Assembly: GCA_002050165.1 (NCBI GenBank) | Contig: MWSW01000012.1 | Span: 62,001 to 126,000 of the forward strand | Origin: Candidatus Tepidiaquacellales bacterium OLB4/UTCHB1 | GTDB taxonomy: Bacteria; Bacteroidota; Ignavibacteria; Tepidaquicellales; Tepidaquicellaceae | Reading direction: 5' to 3' | DNA: 64,000 nt | Part shown: piece by piece, positions 47,734 to 57,718 of the stretch | How the letters are laid out: every line of letters begins with the position of its first letter | How positions within the stretch are numbered: the stretch's first letter is position 1 | Notes under the pieces: model-generated | The model's database searches: none | Told to the model about the DNA's origin: nothing | What the model saw: only the letters and a program-made list of their open reading frames with translations | Translations under genes and position numbers: made by a program

Positions 47734-49239
47734 ATGAAACATTTCATATTATATCTGTTAATGTTTTTCGTTACACTACCTACGTTTGTATTCGGCATTT
47801 ATTCAACTCCGGGGAATAACTCCTCATTTACATTGCAGGACCTTGTTGCTGTTTCATCCGGAGCGGTAACGTTTTCCTCAGGTGAATTTCAGATGAACGA
47901 CACAATAATTATTTCAAACAGCGATACGCTTAAAATTATTACAGATGAAACTGTCAGATTTGCAACAAGTACTTATCTCGGTATTTCCGGCACACTGATT
48001 ATTGATCCACCAATGCAGGTTCTTTTCAGTGCAATTGATACAACTGCCAGATACCTTGGGGTGAGAGTTGATGAGAGTAATTCATCAGTAGTAAGGAATC
48101 TTATTTTTGAATACGCAAATTCATTCAGGATTTTTAATTGCAATATGCTCATTGATAGTTGCACGTTCCGTTATAATACTTCAAATACATCTTTCGGAAA
48201 TGCAGCGATCTCTTTATTTAATGCCAAACCTGTAATCACAAATTCCGAATTCATTTACAACAGGCGAGCTGCAATCCAGGGCGGAGCTAATATAGCTAAC
48301 GCGCCAATTATTTCAGGTAACACCTTTATGTATAATAATACCGGTAATTCAAACGTTCCACAAATTAATCTCGGCAGTACCGGCAATGACACGACTTTTA
48401 TAATCAATAACCAAATACTGCGAGCATCTACAAATTCAGGTGGAATTGCTTTTCTACCAATCGGTAATGCTAATATAGTTATTTCGGGGAACACTATTAA
48501 AAATAACAGATACGGATTGACACTTCAGGGCGGGAGCAATATTAATGCAAGGATATTCTCGAATATTATTGACAGCAATAACACTCAGAACAATCCTAAC
48601 CTTGGAGGAAGTGGCTTGAACTTTATTGGTAGCAGCCCGCAAAATACCGTTGTAACCGGCAATGTAATCCGATGGAATTTGTGGGGAATAACAATTCAAA
48701 ACCAGGCGAAACCCAATATCGGTAATATTGTTAACAGTGATACTTCGGATAACGGGAAAAATTATTTTTTCGCAAACGGTAACAGCGGACAATTGTTCGA
48801 TCTCTATAACAATACACCGGATTCCATTTATGCGCAAAATAATAACTGGGGTGTTGATAATCCCGATTCTGTTGAAGCACGTATATTTCATAAACCGGAT
48901 GACCCGTCACTCGGTTTTGTCAATTATCTCCCCATCATGGTTACAGGCATTTCCAATGAAAATTTAAATTATACGGACGGTTTCAAACTTTTACAAAATT
49001 ATCCAAATCCGTTTAATCCGGAGACAACTATAAAATTTTCCATACCGGAATATACAGCTGTTACCCTTGAAGTCTTTGACGTTACCGGAAAACTCTTGTA
49101 CACTTTAATTTCAACTGAGCTACAAGCGGGCTCGTACTCAATGAAATTTAACGCAAATAGTCTCGCTTCGGGAATTTACTTTTACAAGCTGACAGCCGGG
49201 AATTATCAGGCTACAAGACGATTCATACTGTTGAAGTAA
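47734..49239 (+). CDS. Secreted right-handed beta-helix protein with type A sorting domain
   Basis: 501 residues from the ATG at 47734, where a signal peptide (MKHFILYLLMFFVTLPTFVF) begins; the frame is open further upstream but that part overlaps bshC. The body is rich in Asn/Ile/Thr repeats of the type ISGNTIKNNRYGL and NVIRWNLWGI, typical of parallel beta-helix (pectate-lyase-like) folds. The final ~90 residues are a sorting domain (NYPNPFNPETTIKFSIP ... SGIYFYKLTAGN ... RRFILLK). Exported by type IX secretion; no catalytic site is evident. Confidence 0.85.
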   Translation: MKHFILYLLMFFVTLPTFVFGIYSTPGNNSSFTLQDLVAVSSGAVTFSSGEFQMNDTIIISNSDTLKIITDETVRFATSTYLGISGTLIIDPPMQVLFSAIDTTARYLGVRVDESNSSVVRNLIFEYANSFRIFNCNMLIDSCTFRYNTSNTSFGNAAISLFNAKPVITNSEFIYNRRAAIQGGANIANAPIISGNTFMYNNTGNSNVPQINLGSTGNDTTFIINNQILRASTNSGGIAFLPIGNANIVISGNTIKNNRYGLTLQGGSNINARIFSNIIDSNNTQNNPNLGGSGLNFIGSSPQNTVVTGNVIRWNLWGITIQNQAKPNIGNIVNSDTSDNGKNYFFANGNSGQLFDLYNNTPDSIYAQNNNWGVDNPDSVEARIFHKPDDPSLGFVNYLPIMVTGISNENLNYTDGFKLLQNYPNPFNPETTIKFSIPEYTAVTLEVFDVTGKLLYTLISTELQAGSYSMKFNANSLASGIYFYKLTAGNYQATRRFILLK

Positions 49240-49316
49240 ACTTTATTGAAGCCCGGAAATTCGTTCTTGATTTTTACCTTATACTACCTTAAATTATTAA
49301 GGTATATTAAGGAGCA

Positions 49317-49571
49317 ATGAAAAATACAATTTTTAAACCCGTAGAGGTCATCTCCTATTTCTGCAACCTTGAAATGAAGGTGCTGAGATTCAGAAAAGAT
49401 AATACTGTCTACAAAGTTTCAGAGGTGGTATCTAAATGGAAAGTTCATGAAGGCGAAAGGATCATAACTCATTTCACCGTGATATGCAGGGAGCAGAATA
49501 TCGTTTGTGAACTTGCATTCTGTCACAACGATTTCAAGTGGGAATTCATCCAGTATGAAAATCTGGATTGA
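49317..49571 (+). CDS. Hypothetical protein, pair member 1
   Basis: 84 residues with a C-rich spread (MKNTIFKPVEVISYFCNLEM; CREQNIVCELAF). Mixed alpha/beta composition without signal peptide or membrane segment. Preceded by an AAGGAG Shine-Dalgarno. Its stop overlaps the start of the next small gene, so they form a small operon. Not recognised. Confidence 0.6.
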   Translation: MKNTIFKPVEVISYFCNLEMKVLRFRKDNTVYKVSEVVSKWKVHEGERIITHFTVICREQNIVCELAFCHNDFKWEFIQYENLD

Positions 49572-49771
49572 TGCGAAACACCAATTTCAGACTAAAAAGT
49601 GAAGATGAACTTTACGATGAAATACTTACAAACATTGTAAGATATAAATTCAACTACGAGTTTACTGAAGATGCGGTAAATATTTATTGCCGGAACAGGG
49701 TAACTATGACGTACAGGTTTACAGGTTTATCGGAGAAGTTTTTCAATTATCTCAAGCGAAGATTCGGATAA
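49571..49771 (+). CDS. Hypothetical protein, pair member 2
   Basis: 66 residues from an ATG that overlaps the previous stop codon (TGATG). Basic and aromatic (IVRYKFNYEFTEDAV; TYRFTGLSEKFFNYLKRRF). No motif recognised; the tight coupling to its partner argues that both are expressed. Confidence 0.58.
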   Translation: MRNTNFRLKSEDELYDEILTNIVRYKFNYEFTEDAVNIYCRNRVTMTYRFTGLSEKFFNYLKRRFG

Positions 49772-49943
49772 AATATCTCTTCAAAATTTCAATTTCAGTA
49801 AATATTCCATAGTTACGAAAACCAAAATTGAGATGATCTGATACCAGCTTTTCTGTGTTTCAAATCGCAAGTTTGAAGTGGATGAATATTAATTAAAATT
49901 TATCTTGTGAATCGTTTGTAATTTTAAAATAAATTCTCATACA

Positions 49944-51050
49944 ATGAAAAAGGTTTTAACTTCCCTGTTATTCTTTTCAATACAAATCGGTCTATACGCA
50001 AATGATGGAGTTTTTCTTGCACGCGGTAACCAGCTTATTCCTGTTTTCGAAACCGATGTATCCCTTAGAAAGGAAATTTTGGAGATTAAAAAAGTTGACG
50101 ATAAGATAATTCAAGTTGATGTCAGGTACGAAATATTCAACAGTTCGGAGGAGAAAGATCTTACGATAGGATTTGAGGCGCTTTCACCGAACGGCGACGT
50201 AAACGCCACTCCTGTCAAAGGTAAGCATCCATACATACATGATTTCGCTGTAAAATTTAATGACGTTAATCTACCATTCAAGATTGCTTATGTTCATGAT
50301 TCTCTTTATGCACAATCAGGAGAAATTAGGTCAACACCACTGAATGAAATTTTAGGTTCGATTACGAATGTAAATTACGTTGATTTCTTTTACGTATATT
50401 ACTTCACCGCAAATGTCAAACCCGGTTTAAATGTAATAGAACATAAATATAATTACGATATATCTTCATCGGTAGAATACCATTACTATTTCGAATACGT
50501 ACTAACTGCAGCTAACAGGTGGGCAAACAGGCAGATCGATGATTTCAGGATGATACTTGATATGGGTAGTTATGAAGATTTTTATATTTCAAAATCATTT
50601 TTCCAAAACGACAACTTTTGGAAACTAAACGGCAAAGGAAATTATTCGGTAGTATCCGAAGAAGTAGATTTGGAACAATCTCCTGAGTTATTAAATTTCA
50701 GAATCCATTCGGGAACAATTGAATACTCACAGAAAAACTTCAAGCCTACCGGTGAACTCTTTTTGTTCAGTAAAAATTTAATTTCGTATGACGGCTATTT
50801 CGATTACAAAATACATCAACTTCCATTTTCATACCACCAACAATACAATGTGCAGTTACCAGTGGATGAAATCAGTAAAGAGATAATTCTTGCATTACCT
50901 TATGCAAGGAGAGGATTTGTATTTAACGATAAAATAATTCAACGTTATTACGAAAGTACCGTTTGGTACATTCCTGACCCCGATTATAAAATTGACTTTG
51001 AATCGCTAACCGGCAAAGAGAAAGAATGGCTTGAAGAGATGAAGCAATAA
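49944..51050 (+). CDS. Secreted DUF4424-like protein
   Basis: 368 residues with a signal peptide (1-20, ending LYAN). NDGVFLARGNQLIPVFETDV followed by SLRKEILEIKK matches the start of DUF4424 proteins (usual form NDG.....GN.L.P..E..I...KE.L.I). Beta-rich, probably periplasmic or outer-membrane associated. Function unknown. Confidence 0.7.
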   Translation: MKKVLTSLLFFSIQIGLYANDGVFLARGNQLIPVFETDVSLRKEILEIKKVDDKIIQVDVRYEIFNSSEEKDLTIGFEALSPNGDVNATPVKGKHPYIHDFAVKFNDVNLPFKIAYVHDSLYAQSGEIRSTPLNEILGSITNVNYVDFFYVYYFTANVKPGLNVIEHKYNYDISSSVEYHYYFEYVLTAANRWANRQIDDFRMILDMGSYEDFYISKSFFQNDNFWKLNGKGNYSVVSEEVDLEQSPELLNFRIHSGTIEYSQKNFKPTGELFLFSKNLISYDGYFDYKIHQLPFSYHQQYNVQLPVDEISKEIILALPYARRGFVFNDKIIQRYYESTVWYIPDPDYKIDFESLTGKEKEWLEEMKQ

Positions 51051-51147
51051 ATGTAAATGCTTTCATATCTCCAATCACCCTGTATTACCAAATTAACATT
51101 AACGAATTAGAGTTTAATTAATTTCGGATAAAAATCAAACCGTCGTT

Positions 51148-51693
51148 TCAAGGAATCATTACAGCTGCCGCGATTACAGTTGTCCATAAACCATCTTTAT
51201 GGCCGGTTGCAGATTGAGTTATATTGAACGTTTTAAAAATTCTTCCACTTTGTTTGTAAACTTTCTCCCTTTCAACCCAAGCTTTTTCAGGGTCAAAATC
51301 AACACCGAGAGTAGTAGCCAACATTGTTGCAGCAAGGTCTTCAGCATATTCACCTGAAACTATTTCTTTCTCGCCAAACGGGTGGTGCTCTGAGATATAA
51401 CCGTAATGTGAACCGTCTGAAGGTAGTGCAACTCCGATCGAAGAGGCAATCAATCTGTTCGGTTCATTTGTAAAATTTCTCGCCATAACACAAAATGTAA
51501 TCGAACCTGGTTCAAGATATTTCAAGGCTTCTGCTTTTCCGATTCTTTTACAACCAGCAGGATAAATACTGGATACAGTAACAAGATTGCACTTCTCAAT
51601 ACTCGCCTGCCTTAATGCAAGTTCAAATGATTGAAGATAATCTTTGTGTCTCCCGACACCTTTAGTAAAAAATATTTTACTTGGTTTAAACAA
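51148..51693 (-). CDS. pdaD: Pyruvoyl-dependent arginine decarboxylase
   Basis: About 181 residues from a TTG at 51693, favoured because AAAGGAG lies 8-10 nt upstream; a longer frame starts at 51723. The self-cleavage site is the Ser-Ser in [10 protein letters not shown], where the second serine becomes the pyruvoyl group, and [22 protein letters not shown] and [11 protein letters not shown] are family blocks. It converts arginine to agmatine without pyridoxal phosphate, feeding polyamine synthesis. Stands just downstream of tyrS on the same strand. Confidence 0.93.
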   Translation of the reverse strand: MFKPSKIFFTKGVGRHKDYLQSFELALRQASIEKCNLVTVSSIYPAGCKRIGKAEALKYLEPGSITFCVMARNFTNEPNRLIASSIGVALPSDGSHYGYISEHHPFGEKEIVSGEYAEDLAATMLATTLGVDFDPEKAWVEREKVYKQSGRIFKTFNITQSATGHKDGLWTTVIAAAVMIP

Positions 51694-51728
51694 TTTGAAA
51701 TCTCCTTTCTGCTTGTGATGCAAAGAGT

Positions 51729-52943
51729 TTATGATATAACGATTTTAATGAACTTACGTTTTCCAAGCTTAACTGTCATCCCGGATTTTAATTTTACTTC
51801 ATAGTTTACATCTGATATCCTTTCTCCGTCAATACTTACTCCACCTTGTTGTATTAGCCTTCTCGCCGCACTGTTCGATTCAATGAGACCGGCTTCCTTA
51901 AGAAGGTTTACTAATTTATAAACTTCCTTCTTCGTTTTAAATTCGGGGATTTCATCCGGAATTTCTTTTTTAATGAATAACTTATCAAATTCTTCAATTG
52001 CATTGTGTGCTGCGGCTTCATCATAATATAATTTTACTATTTCTAAACCGAGCTTCCTTTTAATATCACGGGGGTTTGTCGTAGGATTTTCCAACTCCTT
52101 TTTAATTGATGCAAGTTCGGTTGGAGTAAGTCTCGTCGCGAGTTCAAAATATTTATAAATTAGTAAATCCGGAATGCTCATTATTTTTCCGAAAATATCC
52201 TGCGGTGTATCTGTTATACCTACGTAATTATTGAGAGATTTGCTCATCTTTTCCGTTCCATCCGTACCTTCAAGTAACGGCATCGTGATCACAATTTGCG
52301 GTTCCTCGTTAAACCGCTTTTGCATATCTCGACCAATTAGATTGTTAAACTTCTGGTCAGTCCCGCCAAGCTCAATATCTGATTTAATTACGTACGAATC
52401 GTAACCCTGCATAATAGGGTAAAGAATTTCATGTAGTGAAATTTCCTGATGGTCTCTTAGTCTGTTCGTAAAATCATCTCGTTCGATAATCCGCTGTAAT
52501 GTAAATTTTCCAAGAACCTTAATTAAGTCTTCAATTGTCAATTTACTCAACCATTCTGAATTATAAACGAATTTCGTTTTATTAACATCAAGGACTTTCG
52601 TTGCCTGTTGAAGGTATGTTTCACCATTCCGCCTCGCTTCGTCGAACGAAAGTTGTGGTCTCGTTTTTTTCTTTCCAGTCGGATCGCCAATCATTGCGGT
52701 AAAATCACCGATTATCAAAGTAACCTCATGACCTAGGTCCTGAAACTCTCTCATTTTATTGAGGATTACTGCATGTCCGATGTGAAGATCTGAAGAAGAA
52801 GGATCGCATCCAAGTTTCACTTTTAACGGTTTAGATTGTTCAATTGACCGTTCAAGTTTTTTAATTAATTCCTCTTCAGGGATAATTTCAACCACACCTT
52901 TGCGGATTACGTCAAGTTGTTCATTTAAAGATGGAAATTTCAT
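51729..52943 (-). CDS. tyrS: Tyrosyl-tRNA synthetase
   Basis: 404 residues. The class I signatures are LHIGHAVIL (HIGH) near 52-60 and EKMSKSL (KMSKS) near 232-238, and the C-terminus is an S4-like domain ([17 protein letters not shown]). The TyrZ-like length and S4 tail are normal. It overlaps smpB by 4 bp and lies just upstream of pdaD. Confidence 0.96.
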   Translation of the reverse strand: MKFPSLNEQLDVIRKGVVEIIPEEELIKKLERSIEQSKPLKVKLGCDPSSSDLHIGHAVILNKMREFQDLGHEVTLIIGDFTAMIGDPTGKKKTRPQLSFDEARRNGETYLQQATKVLDVNKTKFVYNSEWLSKLTIEDLIKVLGKFTLQRIIERDDFTNRLRDHQEISLHEILYPIMQGYDSYVIKSDIELGGTDQKFNNLIGRDMQKRFNEEPQIVITMPLLEGTDGTEKMSKSLNNYVGITDTPQDIFGKIMSIPDLLIYKYFELATRLTPTELASIKKELENPTTNPRDIKRKLGLEIVKLYYDEAAAHNAIEEFDKLFIKKEIPDEIPEFKTKKEVYKLVNLLKEAGLIESNSAARRLIQQGGVSIDGERISDVNYEVKLKSGMTVKLGKRKFIKIVIS

Positions 52944-53392
52944 CTCAGCCTCTGTAAGTTTCTGTCAGTTTCCCTTTTCTTGATAGTTTCCCGTTTATCG
53001 TAAATTTTCTTTCCGCGTGCAAGTGCAAGCTCAACCTTTATTTTTGAATCTTTTAAATATATTTTCAACGGAATTAATGTGAGTCCCTTTTGTTCAACTT
53101 GAGCTTTCAGTTTCCTGATTTCCTTTTTATTCAATAAAAGTTTGCGCGGTCTGGTAGGCTCGTGATTATTTATATTTCCGTGTTTGTATTCGCTGATGTG
53201 AGCATTGGTAAGCCAAATTTCACCTCCCGTTATCCTTGCGAAAGCATCCTGAAGGTTGATTTTGGAGTCCCGTATGGATTTAACTTCTGTACCGAGCAAT
53301 ACTATTCCTGCTTCAACCTTTGAAATTGTTTCGTATTCAAAATTAGCTTTACGATTGTTCGCAAGAATTTTAATTTTACCTTGCTCACTCAT
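52940..53392 (-). CDS. smpB: SsrA-binding protein SmpB
   Basis: 150 residues: ILANNRKANFEYETISKVEAG, VLLGTEVKSIRDSKINLQDA and the C-terminal RGKKIYDKRETIKKRETDR tail that inserts into the ribosomal A site. Works with tmRNA in rescue of stalled ribosomes. No ssrA gene is visible within the window. Confidence 0.97.
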   Translation of the reverse strand: MSEQGKIKILANNRKANFEYETISKVEAGIVLLGTEVKSIRDSKINLQDAFARITGGEIWLTNAHISEYKHGNINNHEPTRPRKLLLNKKEIRKLKAQVEQKGLTLIPLKIYLKDSKIKVELALARGKKIYDKRETIKKRETDRNLQRLR

Positions 53393-53446
53393 TATTAAAA
53401 AAACTCAAATTATTTATATTAATCTCTAAATTCAATCAATATTAAA

Positions 53447-54103
53447 ATGGAAATAATCAGGCTTCCCCTTAACCCCTTTCAGATGAATTGTTATATTTGT
53501 TACGATAAATCAACACTCGATTGTTTCATCTTCGATCCGGGAGTTTACTACAAAGAAGAAAAGGAAAAACTCAAAAACATTATAGAATCAAAAACATTGA
53601 AAGTTAAAAAAATCTTCAATACACACGGTCATCTTGATCACATACTTGGCAATGAATATGCAATTAAACTGACCGGAGCACCTGTTTATGCTCATGAATC
53701 TGATATTTATTTTTTCGACAATGCTGTTGAACAAGCCCGATTATTTAACATTGAAATTGACGTTCCCTCACAACCTGACAAGTTAATTTCTGTAGATGAC
53801 GTTTACAATCTTGGTGAATCAACTTTCAGAATATTACACACGCCGGGACACTCTGATGGCAGTTTAAGTTTCATTAATGATGAAAACAAATTCATTATCT
53901 GCGGCGACCTTGTGTTCCAAGGTTCTGTCGGGAGGACTGATTTACCGGGTGGGAATATGGAACTATTACTTGATTCTGTTAAAAAACTATTTAATTCAGT
54001 TGACGACGATTATACATTGTTACCCGGACACATGTCTGAAACTACCGTTGGAAATGAAAGAAATTACAATCAATTCCTAATTGGTTTATATGGTAAAGAT
54101 TAA
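53447..54103 (+). CDS. MBL-fold metallo-hydrolase (glyoxalase II-like)
   Basis: 218 residues with the zinc motif THGHLDH (HxHxDH) near 64-70, HTPGHSDGS near 135-143, and CGDLVFQGSVGRTDLPGG, then LPGHMSETTVGNER. This order matches the small hydroxyacylglutathione-hydrolase-like group. Substrate is not fixed; thioesterase or persulfide dioxygenase activity are alternatives. Transcribed divergently from smpB. Confidence 0.88.
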   Translation: MEIIRLPLNPFQMNCYICYDKSTLDCFIFDPGVYYKEEKEKLKNIIESKTLKVKKIFNTHGHLDHILGNEYAIKLTGAPVYAHESDIYFFDNAVEQARLFNIEIDVPSQPDKLISVDDVYNLGESTFRILHTPGHSDGSLSFINDENKFIICGDLVFQGSVGRTDLPGGNMELLLDSVKKLFNSVDDDYTLLPGHMSETTVGNERNYNQFLIGLYGKD

Positions 54104-54135
54104 ATGAAATCAGGTGAAAATACTACTAAGGTGTT

Positions 54136-54663
54136 TCACTGTACCGGCTTAAAACTATCTGCAATTTCCTTGATTTCAGTTTTCATCTTTTCACTTAGTG
54201 CATCTTTCGGAGTGATGAACCTCACGACATATGCAAAGTTGGAATTTGTATCTGTATATTTAGTTCTGAAATAATATATTGACTCCCTGAAATTGTCATC
54301 AGAATAAAACATCTGCATTCCATCGTAATAACCTTCATCAAACTTAAGGTAAACCTCGCTATCCTTTTGCGGGATATTTAATGTTACATCCTTTTCAATT
54401 GTCCAGACAAAATCTGTCAAGTCCTTAATGTTGTTTACTTTGAAAGCAAGAATTAAAATGGCAGATTTTTCATCGAACCGGTTTATAGAATACGAAATTG
54501 CATCCTTCTTTTCAGCTTCCTGAATTTTAGGTTCACTCCAACCGGAAGGTAAAGTGATTTCAAATTTGTAGTCATCATCTTTTATGTCGCTTGCGAACAA
54601 ATTCCCAGATAAAAAGATAATCAGGAAAACTTTTAATATTACTTTCGTCATTTTCTTTTTCAT
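54136..54663 (-). CDS. Secreted protein of unknown function
   Basis: 175 residues with a signal peptide (1-24, ending LFAS) and a compact domain containing FEITLPSGWSEP and SFKPVQ at the C-terminus. The LPSGW motif is common in small exported beta-sandwich domains, but I cannot name a family. It lies 3 bp from the M48 peptidase gene and is probably co-transcribed with it. Confidence 0.65.
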   Translation of the reverse strand: MKKKMTKVILKVFLIIFLSGNLFASDIKDDDYKFEITLPSGWSEPKIQEAEKKDAISYSINRFDEKSAILILAFKVNNIKDLTDFVWTIEKDVTLNIPQKDSEVYLKFDEGYYDGMQMFYSDDNFRESIYYFRTKYTDTNSNFAYVVRFITPKDALSEKMKTEIKEIADSFKPVQ

Positions 54664-54666
54664 TAA

Positions 54667-55515
54667 TTATGGTAAAAGTGATTTTATTTTTTGATACTCT
54701 TCAACGTACAATCCTTTAGTAGGATCAGGATTAATATTTAACTTCTTTAGTTGTTCTTTAGCATTATCAATTCTATCCTGCGGAAGCGGGTGCGTAGAGA
54801 GTAACCTGTCAAGTCCACCCGGCGTTGTTCCCAAACGTCGTTGCTCTTCCCTGATTTTATCAAAGAAAAACATTATTGATCCCGGGTACCATTTTGTTGA
54901 CATCAAATATCTAATTGACATATTGTCAGATTCCGTTTCGTCAGAACGGCTATTGGCAAGGAAACCCAATCCGACAAACAGATTTGCCGCTATATTAGCA
55001 GCAGTGTTAGGGTTACCACCAAGGACTAAACTTAAGACAGCACTAACTCCGTAATATGAAGTAATTCGTTGCGTCATGTGACGTTTTTCAGCATGCGCTA
55101 TTTCGTGACCAATTACCCCGGCTAAAGACGCTTCGTTATCAAGAAATTTTATCAATCCGGTGTAAACGTAAATAAATCCTCCCGGAGTGCAAAATGCATT
55201 TACGATTGTGTCGTTAATAACCTCAAACTTGTAGGGAAAAACATCCTTATACTTTATCAAAGATGATTTATTCAGGATTTCACGTCCGAGACTGCTGACG
55301 TAATCTTTAACTTTTTGATTCCCCTTTAAGATCGGAAAATCCCGAGGGTTTGCCCTTATCTCTTTGTCAATGTCCTGCCCGAGTTTCACATCATCTTCTA
55401 CAGAAAAAATATTTGCTCCACAACTGTAAAGTACTGAAATGGAAAACAACATCATTAACGAAGTGATAGCTATAATGAGAGATGAACTAAAACTATTTTT
55501 ATATCTTTTGGTCAT
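54667..55515 (-). CDS. M48-family zinc metalloprotease, lipoprotein
   Basis: 282 residues. Signal peptide with a lipobox LYSC (Cys32) indicates lipid anchoring in the outer membrane or periplasm. The catalytic GHEIAHAEKRH has HExxH at 137-141 and the downstream Glu in SRSDETESDNM. The domain plan matches BepA/YcaL-like periplasmic M48 proteases that assist or clear outer-membrane proteins. Confidence 0.9.
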   Translation of the reverse strand: MTKRYKNSFSSSLIIAITSLMMLFSISVLYSCGANIFSVEDDVKLGQDIDKEIRANPRDFPILKGNQKVKDYVSSLGREILNKSSLIKYKDVFPYKFEVINDTIVNAFCTPGGFIYVYTGLIKFLDNEASLAGVIGHEIAHAEKRHMTQRITSYYGVSAVLSLVLGGNPNTAANIAANLFVGLGFLANSRSDETESDNMSIRYLMSTKWYPGSIMFFFDKIREEQRRLGTTPGGLDRLLSTHPLPQDRIDNAKEQLKKLNINPDPTKGLYVEEYQKIKSLLP

Positions 55516-55551
55516 TTCGTCAAATTTAACAACATAAAGTTTTTATAGTTC

Positions 55552-56328
55552 CTATTTTCCTTTAAAAACCGGTTTTCGTTTCTCGAGAAACGAATTAACT
55601 CCCTCTCGGAAGTCATCAGTTGCACCGGCAATTTCCTGATATTTACTCTCAAGATCCAGCATTTCGCTCAACGATGATTCAAACGATTTCTTTAAAAGTG
55701 ATTTTATCATAGCAACAGATTTCGTTGGTTTTTCTGAAATAGCCTTTACGTACCTCACAAAGTAATCACGAAACAATCCGGCATTGACTAGTTTGTTTAC
55801 CAAGCCCATTCTGTACGCATCTCTTGCGGATATTTTTTCAGCTGTGAGACATAATTCAAATGCTTTGGCGAATCCTACCAAGCGCGGCAAATAAAAGCTT
55901 GACCCGCTATCCGGAACCAATCCGACGTTAATGAATACTTCAGTCATACTTGCACTTTCAGAAGCAATTCTTATATCGCAGGCAAGTGCGAGTGACATAC
56001 CTGCACCTGCAGCAACTCCATTCAAACCACATACAACAGGTTTATCTAAATCCGCGATGCTCCTTATCAGCGGATTGTAACGGTTATCCAGTGCATCCTT
56101 GAAACCAGAATTTTTTTCATTGAAAGATTTCAAATCCTGTCCTGAACTAAATGCCTTACCTTCACCTGTTAAACCAACAGCACGAATATTATTGTCTTCA
56201 CTTATCTTTTTGAAAGCATCCTGCAACTCATTTAACATTTCTTCATTGAATGCATTGTAAACTTCAGGTCTGTTAAGCGTTATAAAGCAACAGGGACCAT
56301 CAATATCAAATTTTATGAATTTAAACAT
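55552..56328 (-). CDS. Enoyl-CoA hydratase/isomerase (PaaG-like)
   Basis: 258 residues from the ATG at 56328 (an open stretch upstream to 56382 is not family-like). Crotonase-fold features: oxyanion-hole AFSSGQDL and CGLNGVAAGAGMSLALACDIRI, and FINVGLVPDSGSSF-YLPR. The Asp in VPDSG and the SGQDL context resemble 2-(1,2-epoxyphenyl)acetyl-CoA isomerase PaaG more than short-chain hydratase EchA. Role probably in fatty-acid or aromatic degradation. Confidence 0.87.
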   Translation of the reverse strand: MFKFIKFDIDGPCCFITLNRPEVYNAFNEEMLNELQDAFKKISEDNNIRAVGLTGEGKAFSSGQDLKSFNEKNSGFKDALDNRYNPLIRSIADLDKPVVCGLNGVAAGAGMSLALACDIRIASESASMTEVFINVGLVPDSGSSFYLPRLVGFAKAFELCLTAEKISARDAYRMGLVNKLVNAGLFRDYFVRYVKAISEKPTKSVAMIKSLLKKSFESSLSEMLDLESKYQEIAGATDDFREGVNSFLEKRKPVFKGK

Positions 56329-56442
56329 TGTCAATTTTACTAAATTTAATGATACTGTTATTTTAAAAAAGTTCATTTCCATATCTTTTAAATTGTCATT
56401 ATTCTTTAATAATTTTGTATAACTAAAATAAAATTTTAATAT

Positions 56443-57270
56443 ATGAGACCAGATAAAATATTAATGTGCCCGCCGGATTATTTCACTGTTGAATACGAGG
56501 GCAATATGTTTATGGATTTAAAAAACCCACCTGATATCAGAAAGGCAAAAGAACAATGGAACAATTTGAAGTTAATTTATACTAAACTTGGATTCGAAGT
56601 TATTTTAATTCCACCAGCGAAAGGTTTTCCCGACATGGTATTTACTGCTAATCAGTCCTTTCCGTTTGTGAATGAGAATGGAAAATTGCAGGTCATACTT
56701 AGCAAAATGAAAAATTCTCAACGCAAAGATGAGGTCAAATACTTTAAAGATTTTTATGAACAGCGGGGATACGAAATATTAAATCTCCCTGAAGAAATTG
56801 AATTCTTTGAATCAATGGGAGATGCAATAATGGATTACAAGAGGAATAAAATATTTGGTGGCTATGGACAACGGTCGCAAAGAGAAGCTTACAGGATAAT
56901 AGAAAATTATACAGGTTTGGAAGTCGTTACGCTCGAATTAATAAATCCATATCTTTATCATCTCGATACCTGTTTTTCAATTCTTGATAACAACAATGTT
57001 GTAATTGATGAGACAGCATTCTCATCGGATGATCTGAAGAAAATTCAATCGTATTTTAAGAATGTAATTGTAATTGATCGTAAGGAAAATATGAATTCTT
57101 TCGCATGCAATTGTCATTGCCCTGACGGGAAAAACGTAATTGTTCAATCAGGTGCTGACAATTTCACGCATAAACTTCAAACTGAAGGATTCAATATTAT
57201 TGAAACAGATACATCGGAATTCATAAAATCCGGTGGTAGTGTATTTTGTATGAAAATGATGTTATGGTGA
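56443..57270 (+). CDS. DDAH-like amidinohydrolase (guanidino-modifying family)
   Basis: 275 residues of the pentein fold: VFTANQSF, FESMGDAIMD, the catalytic His near 172 (YHLDTCFSIL) and catalytic Cys269 (SGGSVFCMKM) at the C-terminus. Closest to dimethylarginine dimethylaminohydrolase or related arginine/ornithine-modifying enzymes. Possible physiological link with the arginine decarboxylase at 51.5 kb, but the two are not adjacent. Confidence 0.85.
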   Translation: MRPDKILMCPPDYFTVEYEGNMFMDLKNPPDIRKAKEQWNNLKLIYTKLGFEVILIPPAKGFPDMVFTANQSFPFVNENGKLQVILSKMKNSQRKDEVKYFKDFYEQRGYEILNLPEEIEFFESMGDAIMDYKRNKIFGGYGQRSQREAYRIIENYTGLEVVTLELINPYLYHLDTCFSILDNNNVVIDETAFSSDDLKKIQSYFKNVIVIDRKENMNSFACNCHCPDGKNVIVQSGADNFTHKLQTEGFNIIETDTSEFIKSGGSVFCMKMMLW

Positions 57271-57305
57271 AAATCAGGATAAACCACTAAAACTGAAAAC
57301 AAATT

Positions 57306-57707
57306 TCAGAATGGTAAATCATCTTCTTTTCCCTCTTGGCTGGGTTCCGGTTCAGGCTTATCAGGTCCCAACCCTGTTTTTTTGGTATCCAAAAATTTAA
57401 AATTATCCACAACAACTTTAGTAAAATACTTTTTCTCTCTATCTTTCTCCCAAACGTCCGTCTTAAGCTTTCCCTCGAAATAGGCGAGACTTCCCTTCTC
57501 TAAATAAGTCTTAGCTGTTTCGGCCATCTTGCCCCAAATTTCAATGTTGTGCCAATCAGTTAATTCTTTTTTTTCACCTTTATCATCCTTGTAATATTCA
57601 TTTGTTGCAATGGAAAATTTTACTACGGCAGTACCTTTAGGTGTATAAGTGATTTCAGGATCTCTGCCAAGGCGACCGATTAGAATTACTTTATTTAAAC
57701 TTGCCAT
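57306..57707 (-). CDS. ssb: Single-stranded DNA-binding protein
   Basis: 133 residues: MASLNKVILIGRLGRDPEIT start, OB-fold with TDWHNIEIWGKMAE and KGSLAYFEGKL, and the acidic tail ending in DDLPF that recruits partner proteins. Short linker compared with enterobacterial SSB. Isolated from rpsF and rpsR. Confidence 0.96.
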   Translation of the reverse strand: MASLNKVILIGRLGRDPEITYTPKGTAVVKFSIATNEYYKDDKGEKKELTDWHNIEIWGKMAETAKTYLEKGSLAYFEGKLKTDVWEKDREKKYFTKVVVDNFKFLDTKKTGLGPDKPEPEPSQEGKEDDLPF

Positions 57708-57718
57708 TTTAGCCTCCT

